A DNA stretch of 6,154 bases from Actinomycetes bacterium. Its GTDB lineage: Bacteria; Bacillota_I; Bacilli_A; RF39; UBA660. A program made the position numbers and the translations under genes. The notes beneath the pieces are model-generated. The model saw nothing but the letters and a program-made list of their open reading frames with translations, was not told the origin of the DNA and searched no databases. The stretch's first letter is position 1; each line of letters opens with the position of its first letter. Shown in pieces: positions 1-5,274 of the stretch. The stretch spans positions 1 through 6,154 of the forward strand of contig JAGKUT010000053.1 in the NCBI GenBank assembly GCA_021152765.1, given 5' to 3'.

Positions 1-1176
1 TATGAAAAGTTTGATAAGTTAACTCTTAAAGATGAATTCAATATAGAAGAAAAAAGTATTTTATTGACAGGTGATTTATCTATTACTACTAATATTCCTG
101 AATTATCTGATTTAAGTGGTGAAAAGTTCAATTATACTATTGGTTTAGATTATCCAAATAAGAAAATGGAAATGGGTGCATCTTTAGAAGAAAATGGTTT
201 GAAAATAATTGATGCTGCCATGTATTTTATGGATAATAGTGCTTATGTTTCATTAAAGGATGATTTCGATAAATTAATTAAGATTGATGGTGTTGATTTA
301 GGAGAAATATTTAGTGCTACTACTAGTTCAAATTTAACAGAGGCTGATATTAAGTATTTAGTTAAAGCATATAAAGATATTTTAATTGATTCTTTAGATA
401 TGGATGATTTTGTTAAATCTTCAGCTACTATTACTTTAAATGGTAAAGATACAAAGGTTAGTAAATTAACTTATGATATGACTTCTGAAAGAGCAATTAA
501 ATTAGTTAATAATATTATTGATGGAACTTTAAAAGATTCTAAATTATTAGATATTTTATCAAAAGCAACAGGTTCTAGTGTTGACGAATTAAAGGATGAG
601 TTAAGTTCTTCAAAAATATCTAATACATCATCAAGTAATTCAACAATTACTTTTGATATTTATACTAAAGGATTTAATAATGAATTTGTAGGAATGGATA
701 TCCAAGGAATTATTCAAATTAGAAAAAATGATGATGGTGTAACTATTGAAGCTGGTATGGGTTCTGAGAAAATTAGTCTTGTTATTAAGAGTTTAAGTGA
801 TGATTCATGTATTATTGAGTTAAATTCAAATATTACTGGAGCAGAATTTAGCGGTAGTCTTTCTATAACAGGTAAAGAAGTTTCAAAAGATTTATATGAG
901 GGTTCTATTATATTAAGTGTAAATTATCAAGGTAATTCATTAGGTATTACAAGTAATTATAAAGAACAATTAGGTGCTGAGATAGCAAATATTGATGTAT
1001 CTAACGCTGTTAGTTATGAAAATTTAACTGAAGCTGATATGAATAAATTAAGTGAAAATATTCTTACTAAAATTGAAGGTTCAAATTTATATAAAATAAT
1101 TGAGAATTTCTCATTTGATAGTAGTTATGATTACAATTATGATTATGATTTAGATGATTATGATTTAGATTTCTAA
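1..1176 (+). CDS. Partial uncharacterised beta-rich, probably surface-exposed protein (5' end outside window)
   Basis: The reading frame is open from the first base of the window, so this is the C-terminal 391 residues of a longer protein. A TTG at position 64 could be read as a start, but it has no ribosome binding site and coding continues upstream of it, so I reject it. The visible part is rich in Asp, Ser, Asn, Ile and Leu. It alternates beta-like segments (for example TITLNGKDTKVSKLTYDM and EGSIILSVNYQGNSLGI) with amphipathic helices. The motif NLTEAD occurs twice, at bases 331-348 and 1021-1038, each time opening a helix. The protein ends in an acidic Asp/Tyr tail made partly by a 15-bp tandem duplication. 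There is no Cys cluster, enzyme motif or membrane segment in the visible part. The style recalls large Bacillota lipoprotein-like extracellular proteins such as the DUF6583 group, but that is a weak resemblance, and the N-terminus that would show a signal peptide or anchor is missing. I do not assign a function. Confidence 0.85.
   Translation, partial: YEKFDKLTLKDEFNIEEKSILLTGDLSITTNIPELSDLSGEKFNYTIGLDYPNKKMEMGASLEENGLKIIDAAMYFMDNSAYVSLKDDFDKLIKIDGVDLGEIFSATTSSNLTEADIKYLVKAYKDILIDSLDMDDFVKSSATITLNGKDTKVSKLTYDMTSERAIKLVNNIIDGTLKDSKLLDILSKATGSSVDELKDELSSSKISNTSSSNSTITFDIYTKGFNNEFVGMDIQGIIQIRKNDDGVTIEAGMGSEKISLVIKSLSDDSCIIELNSNITGAEFSGSLSITGKEVSKDLYEGSIILSVNYQGNSLGITSNYKEQLGAEIANIDVSNAVSYENLTEADMNKLSENILTKIEGSNLYKIIENFSFDSSYDYNYDYDLDDYDLDF
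1141..1170 (+). repeat. Perfect 15-bp tandem duplication in the acidic tail
   Basis: Bases 1141-1155 and 1156-1170 are identical (GATTATGATTTAGAT twice). They encode DYDLD twice in frame, directly before the last residue and the stop codon of the upstream partial gene. The length is a multiple of three, so changes in copy number would only lengthen or shorten the acidic tail. Confidence 0.95.
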
Positions 1177-1212
1177 AAAAAATAACTGTCATTTATATGA
1201 CAGTTTTTCTTT
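1176..1212. terminator. Bidirectional intrinsic terminator between convergent genes
   Basis: Bases 1184-1192 pair with 1197-1205 to give a 9-bp stem (AACTGTCAT / ATGACAGTT) closed by a 4-base loop. On the plus strand the stem runs into TTTTTCTTTT. On the minus strand it runs into a T-rich tract, the complement of the A run at 1175-1182. It can therefore end transcription of both the upstream plus-strand gene and the convergent minus-strand gene. The stop codon of the minus-strand gene (1189-1191) lies inside the stem. Confidence 0.85.
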
Positions 1213-1455
1213 TAAATTTTTTTCGAAATTAGGTAATCCATATTCTTTATTATAATAATTAGGATATTCATTTAGATGGGCTAAAGCAATTTTTGTTGTT
1301 AGTTCTAAATCATTGTTTGTTATATTTGTTTCAGGGTTTATTTTTCCGTGTTCAAGTTCTATATTTATTCCTGTTAATAAATCTTTTATTGAGAATTTAT
1401 CAAATTTTATATTTAGTTTGTTTGAAATTTCTACTGCGTCGTTTATATTAAACAT
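1189..1455 (-). CDS. Small DUF5661-like protein of unknown function
   Basis: This encodes 88 residues on the minus strand. The core, about residues 20-70, reads as a conserved-looking block with the motifs GINIELEHG, NPETNITNND, TKIALAHLNEYPNYY and YGL. This pattern (a G-x-x-x-ELEHG element, then N-x-TN-x-D, then KIALAHLNE-x-P-x-YY) matches what I remember of DUF5661, a small bacterial and phage-associated family without a known function. The assignment is from memory of the motif, not from a search. No signal peptide or membrane segment is visible, so the product is probably cytosolic. The ATG at 1453-1455 follows GGTGA at the correct distance, which supports the start. The gene is convergent with the upstream plus-strand gene and divergent from the pseudo-phosphoglycerate-mutase operon. 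It stands as its own short transcription unit. Confidence 0.75.
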   Translation of the reverse strand: MFNINDAVEISNKLNIKFDKFSIKDLLTGINIELEHGKINPETNITNNDLELTTKIALAHLNEYPNYYNKEYGLPNFEKNLKEKLSYK

Positions 1456-1471
1456 ATTATCACCAATATAT

Positions 1472-1500
1472 ATTATGATATGCTTTGACTTTTATTTCCA
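1472..1500 (-). promoter_or_regulatory. Candidate promoter of the DUF5661-like gene
   Basis: Read on the minus strand, CATAAT (complement of 1472-1477) is a -10 candidate with 5 of 6 consensus bases. It lies 17 bases from TGGAAA (complement of 1495-1500), a weak -35 with 4 of 6. The predicted start is near 1465, leaving a leader of about 10 bases that contains GGTGA (complement of 1460-1464) before the ATG. TATCAT at 1475-1480 is an alternative -10. The elements overlap the plus-strand promoter at 1485-1513, so the two divergent units may compete for polymerase. Confidence 0.45.
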
Positions 1501-1513
1501 TAAGTTATATAAT
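1485..1513 (+). promoter_or_regulatory. Sigma-A-type promoter of the pseudo-iPGM/prepilin operon
   Basis: TTGACT (1485-1490) and TATAAT (1508-1513) are separated by exactly 17 bases. This is an almost perfect housekeeping promoter. Transcription should start near 1520, giving a leader of about 19 bases before the ATG at 1539. I see no operator-like palindrome or riboswitch in this short leader, so expression is probably constitutive or set by proteins whose sites I cannot recognise. Confidence 0.85.
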
Positions 1514-1525
1514 ATTTATTAGAAT

Positions 1526-1532
1526 AGGGAGG
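1526..1532 (+). promoter_or_regulatory. Ribosome binding site fixing the start of the pseudo-iPGM gene
   Basis: AGGGAGG lies 6 bases before ATG 1539. It decides the start: the longest open frame begins at TTG 1485, but that TTG is the -35 box of the promoter and cannot be in the mRNA. Confidence 0.9.
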
Positions 1533-1538
1533 TTATTT

Positions 1539-3167
1539 ATGAGAAGAAAGCCTTTTGTTGTGTGTTTAATGGATGGTATGGGGATTGAAGATGCGAAGTC
1601 TTATAATCTTTATAATAGTGATGTTATGCCTACATTGGATACTTTAACTAATAGATATTTATTTTCTACACTTTATTCAAGTGGTAAAGGTGTAGGTTTA
1701 TCAGAAAATGCATCAGTAACCCGTGATTTGGGTTATTTGAATATTGGTGCTGGAAGTATTGTTAAGCAGTCTATTGAAATTGTTAATTCAAAGATTGAAA
1801 GTAATATGTTTTTTAATAATGAATCTTTAAAGGTAGTTACTGATCATGTTATTAATAATAAGTCTAGAATTCATTTGATTACTTTAGTAGGTGACAAATA
1901 TGGTGAGGATTCTATGTCGCATTTACGTAAAATGGTTGAATATTGTATGAGTATTGGTATAAAGGATATATTTTTGCATTTATATTTAGGTGCGAATAAT
2001 AATTCTTTACATAAGACTTTTCCAAAGTATACTGCGAATGTTCATAGAATTCTAAATTTATATCCAAATGTTAAAATTAGTATTATTGCTGGTATAAATC
2101 ATTTAAAGGATTCATCTGGTATAACTGTTACTAAGGAACTTTATAAGGTTACTGTTGGAGGAATAGGTGAGCATTGGATTAATTATAATGAAGCAGTAGA
2201 GAGTAATTATAAGCGTAATAATATGGAAGAAAATATTGTTCCTTTTATTGTTTCTACTGATGGTTTGATTGGTAATACTGATGGTGTATTTGTGTTCAAT
2301 TATGAGAATGATTTGGGATCAGTTTATTCTGATTTATTAATTCAACCTGCTAAATATATGTATACTAATAATACAAATATTAATATTAAGGTTTGTTCAT
2401 TATTTCCTTTACAGAATCAAACTAGTGTTCATTGTTTTAATTATGATCCTGTTAAGACTTCTTTTTATGGTTGTTTAAATAATAGTGGTATTAAGCATTT
2501 ATTGATTGCTGAGAAGGATAAAATTCCTTATTTAAATTATTATTTTAATGGTTGCAATAATATACAAGCTACTCAAGTTTTAGGTATTGATAGAGTAGAT
2601 AGTGGTGATTATGATACTAATATGTCTAATATACATCAATTAATTACTAGTAAGCTTATAGAGGCTATAAATAGTGATTTTTATGATTTAATTATTGTTG
2701 ATTATTCTATAGTTGATGGTAATAAGCCTAGAGATACCGATAATGTTAAGAATTCTTTATCAAGTTTGGATAAGTGCTTATCTCAAATTTATAATCAAGT
2801 TATTAATAGAAAGGGTATTTTATATATTACTTCTAGTTATGGTATTAATGAAGCTCTTTATAATCATAAGGATGAATTAGTAAATGTTAATTTTTCTAAG
2901 AAGGTTCCTTTTATTGTTGTTGACAATGAATTATCTCCTAGTTCATATAGTTTGACTGGCGGTAATTTGAGTGATATAAGTGTTACAGTTTTGAATACTT
3001 TGGGTGTTCCTTTGATGGAAGGAATGAATGGTAATAACTTAATTGTAAAAACTTCTGGTAAAGTTGGTCGTAAAAAAGGAAATAAAAAAACTGTTTTAAT
3101 TATAGTTGTGATTACAGCTATATTTGCAGGGTTGGTTGCTATATTATACTTTATGGGATTGATATAG
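1539..3167 (+). CDS. Catalytically degenerate cofactor-independent phosphoglycerate mutase homologue with C-terminal membrane anchor
   Basis: The 542-residue product aligns along its whole length with GpmI, the two-metal phosphoglycerate mutase of the alkaline phosphatase superfamily (usually about 510 residues). Landmarks in order are VCLMDGMG (7-15), GLSENASVTRDLGYLNIGAG (53-72), HLITLVGD (112-119), LIAEKDK (322-328), YYFNG (334-338), IIVDYSIVD (385-393), ILYITSSYG (427-435) and VPFIVV (456-461). By hand alignment to the Geobacillus enzyme, only Asp12, Asp393 (family Asp403) and Lys328 (Lys336) survive. The phosphoserine nucleophile Ser62 is Arg62. Metal ligands His407, Asp444, His445 and His462 become Pro, Ser433, Tyr434 and Asn451. 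His123 is Glu123, and the substrate-binding DGRD and R-x-x-R arginines are lost. Phosphotransfer is therefore very unlikely. Residues 507-517 are Lys/Arg-rich and 518-542 form one hydrophobic segment at the very C-terminus, which places the mutase-like domain on the cytoplasmic side. The gene is first in an operon with the prepilin-like gene 7 bases downstream. A scaffold or sensor role is inference; the homology is clear. Confidence 0.88.
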   Translation: MRRKPFVVCLMDGMGIEDAKSYNLYNSDVMPTLDTLTNRYLFSTLYSSGKGVGLSENASVTRDLGYLNIGAGSIVKQSIEIVNSKIESNMFFNNESLKVVTDHVINNKSRIHLITLVGDKYGEDSMSHLRKMVEYCMSIGIKDIFLHLYLGANNNSLHKTFPKYTANVHRILNLYPNVKISIIAGINHLKDSSGITVTKELYKVTVGGIGEHWINYNEAVESNYKRNNMEENIVPFIVSTDGLIGNTDGVFVFNYENDLGSVYSDLLIQPAKYMYTNNTNINIKVCSLFPLQNQTSVHCFNYDPVKTSFYGCLNNSGIKHLLIAEKDKIPYLNYYFNGCNNIQATQVLGIDRVDSGDYDTNMSNIHQLITSKLIEAINSDFYDLIIVDYSIVDGNKPRDTDNVKNSLSSLDKCLSQIYNQVINRKGILYITSSYGINEALYNHKDELVNVNFSKKVPFIVVDNELSPSSYSLTGGNLSDISVTVLNTLGVPLMEGMNGNNLIVKTSGKVGRKKGNKKTVLIIVVITAIFAGLVAILYFMGLI

Positions 3168-3172
3168 GTGAG
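3166..3172 (+). promoter_or_regulatory. Ribosome binding site overlapping the upstream stop codon
   Basis: AGGTGAG begins inside the TAG stop codon (3165-3167) of the pseudo-iPGM gene and sits 2-3 bases before ATG 3175. The anti-Shine-Dalgarno pairing uses the distal AGGTGA register, so the short gap is expected. The tight junction favours coupled translation of the two genes. Confidence 0.8.
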
Positions 3173-3174
3173 TT

Positions 3175-5214
3175 ATGAAAAAAAATGGTTTTACTTTTAT
3201 TGAGATACTAGGTGTTATTACTTTACTTGCACTTATGTCTATAATTGTTTTAATTGTTGTTGATGATTCATTAAAAAAGTCTAAGGAAACTTTATCTCAG
3301 GCTCAAATTGAAAATATTAAGAGTGCTGCTTCAATGTGGAGAACTGATCATATTGAATTGATTCCTAATAATGATTATTATCTTCTTTCATTAGGTGAAC
3401 TCATAGATGGTGGTTATATAGATAATGTAATTGATCCTAATAGTAAGACTAATTATAATAATAGTTTATTAATTAATGTTGGTATTAATGATATTACTGT
3501 TGATGATGTTTTAATTAAGAATGGTTATACTAAGTTAGAGTATATTGAGAGTACTGGAACACAGTATATTAACACAGGAGTTATCGCTAATCAAGATACA
3601 TCTATTGATGTAGATGGATATGTTAGTAGACCTATTTCTTTATATGGTACTCAGGATATAATTAATGGTACAGGTTTTACTGGTAATACAATTTATATGA
3701 GGTTCCGTTATATGGGAAATCAAGTGTATGATAGTAATATTGTTATTAGTGAGAGACATAGATTTAAACAACAAAAGAATTTATTATATATTGATGATAA
3801 TTTAATTAATACTTTTAATCAAGTTACAACTACAGCTTCATATCCTATATATCTTTTTGGTAGAACTAAAGCAACAGATGGTAGTTTAGATGATTATGGA
3901 AGTGGAAGAATCTATAGCGCTAAAATATGGGATGGTAATAATATGATTAGAAATTATATCCCATGTTATCGTAATAGGGATAAAGTTCCTGGTTTATATG
4001 ATCTTGTTGAAGGTAAATTTTATACTAACGCTAATAGTAATAATATCGCTTTTGAGTATAGTAAAAATTTTGATGATAAATATGGAAGATTAAAGTATAT
4101 TCAGGCTGCTGCTGGACAATATACAAAAACATTGGTTGTTCCAAATGCTAATACGACTATAGAGGTTGATGGTTATATGACATCAAATAGGTCTTTATAT
4201 GGTACTGCTTCAGGATTGAATGGTACTGGTTCAGGCGATAAAATGTCTTTTATTCATATGGGCAATAGATTTAATAGTAATATTGCGACAGGACAGCGTC
4301 ATGTATTTAGACAACAAAATAATTTATTATATGTTGATGGGGTTTTGGAATATACATTTGGTAGTCCTACATTTATTCCAAAAAATCAGATGTTTTTGTT
4401 TGCACGTTCTACTGCTTCTTCTTTTGATTTAGAGGATGGTGGTTCTGGAAGAATATATGGCGTTAAAATATGGGACGGAGATAAATTAATTAGAGATATG
4501 AGACCTTACATTAGAAAAAGTGATAATGTTGCAGGGTTATATGATTTTGTTAATGATGTTTTTTATACCAATTATGGTTCTGGTGGTAGTTTCACATATG
4601 AAGTATATGAGAATCCATACGATAGATTATATACTAAATTAGAGTATATTGAGAGTACTGGAACACAATATATTGATACAGGGTATGTTCCAAATAATAA
4701 TACTGGAATAGAGGCTGATTTTCAATTTAATAGCACAACATCTCAGAGTAGAGTTTTTGGTGTTGGTACTAATTCAGGAAAAGCAAATTTTGTGAGTTAT
4801 GAATTTTATATAAATGGTTCTGGAAATTTTGCATATACTTTTAAAGACGGAAATGGCGATTGGGTTCCTACTAATATTCCTGCTGATACATCAAGACATA
4901 CTTTAAGGTTTAATGTTGGTAATAAGAATTTAGTTATTGATAATAATAATACATATTCAATTGGAAATATTTCGAATGTATCTTCATATCCAATATATAT
5001 TATGGCTGAAAATTATGATGGTACGGATTTGAAATGGGTAGATGAAACTAGAATTAAATTATATTCATTTAAGATTTATAATGGATATTATTTGATAAGA
5101 AATTTTGTTCCCGCTGTTAGAAATAGTGATAATGCTGTTGGTTTATATGATGAGGTATATGACGTTTTCTATACAAATAGTGGAACTGGAACATTTGGTA
5201 AAGGAGAGTTATAA
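3175..5214 (+). CDS. Large type IV prepilin-like protein with three C-terminal lectin/LamG-like repeats
   Basis: The 679-residue product starts with a short basic leader, MKKNG, followed by FTFIE. This is the class III (prepilin peptidase) signal: cleavage after Gly5 would leave Phe+1 and the characteristic Glu+5 (Glu10 here). Residues 11-29 are strongly hydrophobic, and an amphipathic helix follows (about 31-57), as in type IV pilins and pseudopilins. Residues 70-115 form a small pilin-like globular part with GELIDGGYIDNVIDP. From residue 117 onward come three tandem modules of about 175-195 residues. They share L-x-YI openings, a late IY/LYS-x-KI-x-x-G strand and closing GLYD-x-V-x-x-x-FYTN signatures. 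Such modules are common in surface and phage proteins of gut Bacillota and look like concanavalin-A-type folds. Ordinary pilins have about 130-200 residues, so this is a pilin stalk carrying adhesin domains. There is no LPXTG sorting motif. The gene is second in the operon with the pseudo-iPGM. No prepilin peptidase or assembly ATPase is in the window. Carbohydrate binding is inferred from fold type only. Confidence 0.85.
   Translation: MKKNGFTFIEILGVITLLALMSIIVLIVVDDSLKKSKETLSQAQIENIKSAASMWRTDHIELIPNNDYYLLSLGELIDGGYIDNVIDPNSKTNYNNSLLINVGINDITVDDVLIKNGYTKLEYIESTGTQYINTGVIANQDTSIDVDGYVSRPISLYGTQDIINGTGFTGNTIYMRFRYMGNQVYDSNIVISERHRFKQQKNLLYIDDNLINTFNQVTTTASYPIYLFGRTKATDGSLDDYGSGRIYSAKIWDGNNMIRNYIPCYRNRDKVPGLYDLVEGKFYTNANSNNIAFEYSKNFDDKYGRLKYIQAAAGQYTKTLVVPNANTTIEVDGYMTSNRSLYGTASGLNGTGSGDKMSFIHMGNRFNSNIATGQRHVFRQQNNLLYVDGVLEYTFGSPTFIPKNQMFLFARSTASSFDLEDGGSGRIYGVKIWDGDKLIRDMRPYIRKSDNVAGLYDFVNDVFYTNYGSGGSFTYEVYENPYDRLYTKLEYIESTGTQYIDTGYVPNNNTGIEADFQFNSTTSQSRVFGVGTNSGKANFVSYEFYINGSGNFAYTFKDGNGDWVPTNIPADTSRHTLRFNVGNKNLVIDNNNTYSIGNISNVSSYPIYIMAENYDGTDLKWVDETRIKLYSFKIYNGYYLIRNFVPAVRNSDNAVGLYDEVYDVFYTNSGTGTFGKGEL
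3523..4056 (+). repeat. Lectin-like repeat 1 of the prepilin-like protein
   Basis: Residues 117-294. It opens with YTKLEYIESTGTQYINTG, continues through DVDGYV and ISLYGT, RHRFKQQKNLLYIDD and YGSGRIYSAKIWDG, and closes with VPGLYDLVEGKFYTN. It resembles repeat 2 in the body and repeat 3 in the opening. It carries the only Cys of the whole protein, Cys264, so no internal disulfide is possible. Confidence 0.85.
4081..4599 (+). repeat. Lectin-like repeat 2 of the prepilin-like protein
   Basis: Residues 303-475. The opening has diverged to YGRLKYIQAAAGQYTKT, but the body matches repeat 1 closely: EVDGYM with SLYGT, RHVFRQQNNLLYVDG, GSGRIYGVKIWDG, and the closing VAGLYDFVNDVFYTN. The register to repeat 1 is 185 residues in the first part and 181 after a 4-residue deletion. 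Confidence 0.85.
4624..5202 (+). repeat. Lectin-like repeat 3 of the prepilin-like protein
   Basis: Residues 484-676. The opening YTKLEYIESTGTQYIDTG is almost identical to that of repeat 1, also at DNA level (about 49 of 54 bases, offset 1104 bases). The middle differs (ADFQFN, RVFGVGTN, YEFYINGSGNFAYTF). The end returns to the shared pattern with LYSFKIYNG and AVGLYDEVYDVFYTN. Confidence 0.85.
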
Positions 5215-5229
5215 TACTCTTCTTTTCTT
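5200..5229 (+). terminator. Probable intrinsic terminator of the pseudo-iPGM/prepilin operon
   Basis: Bases 5200-5209 (AAAGGAGAGT) can pair with 5216-5225 (ACTCTTCTTT) in a 10-bp stem with one G-U pair. The 6-base loop TATAAT contains the TAA stop codon of the prepilin-like gene (5212-5214). The T-rich stretch TTTTCTT at the stem's end serves as a mediocre U-tract. It lies directly before the promoter of the kinase-like gene, so it would insulate the two units. Confidence 0.6.
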
Positions 5230-5256
5230 GACTGTATTTTTTTTCTTTGTTATTAT
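5228..5256 (+). promoter_or_regulatory. Sigma-A-type promoter of the kinase-like gene
   Basis: TTGACT (5228-5233) and TATTAT (5251-5256) are 17 bases apart, the same -35 and spacing as the operon promoter at 1485. Transcription would start near 5263. That leaves a leader of about 12 bases containing GGTGA (5266-5270) ahead of ATG 5275. Confidence 0.75.
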
Positions 5257-5274
5257 TATATTATTGGTGATAAT

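Noticed and set aside
64..66. TTG as start codon of the first gene
   Set aside because: No ribosome binding site precedes it and the same frame is open to base 1 with similar composition; the gene is cut by the window edge.
1313..1522. Plus-strand open frame of 69 codons
   Set aside because: It is antisense to the DUF5661-like gene, has no ribosome binding site, and runs through the promoter region; the conserved-looking protein is on the minus strand.
1539..3167. Functional gpmI (glycolytic phosphoglycerate mutase)
   Set aside because: Fold landmarks match, but the nucleophile, most metal ligands and the substrate arginines are replaced, so the gene symbol and reaction are not assigned.
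4220..4432. Plus-strand open frame of 70 codons inside the prepilin-like gene
   Set aside because: It is an out-of-frame shadow of the second lectin-like repeat, with low-complexity Leu/Cys-rich translation and no initiation signal.
3526..4683. CRISPR-like or mobile-element repeat from the two near-identical 54-base segments
   Set aside because: They are in-frame coding repeats of a protein module, separated by 1104 bases; there is no spacer periodicity, terminal inverted repeat or transposase.
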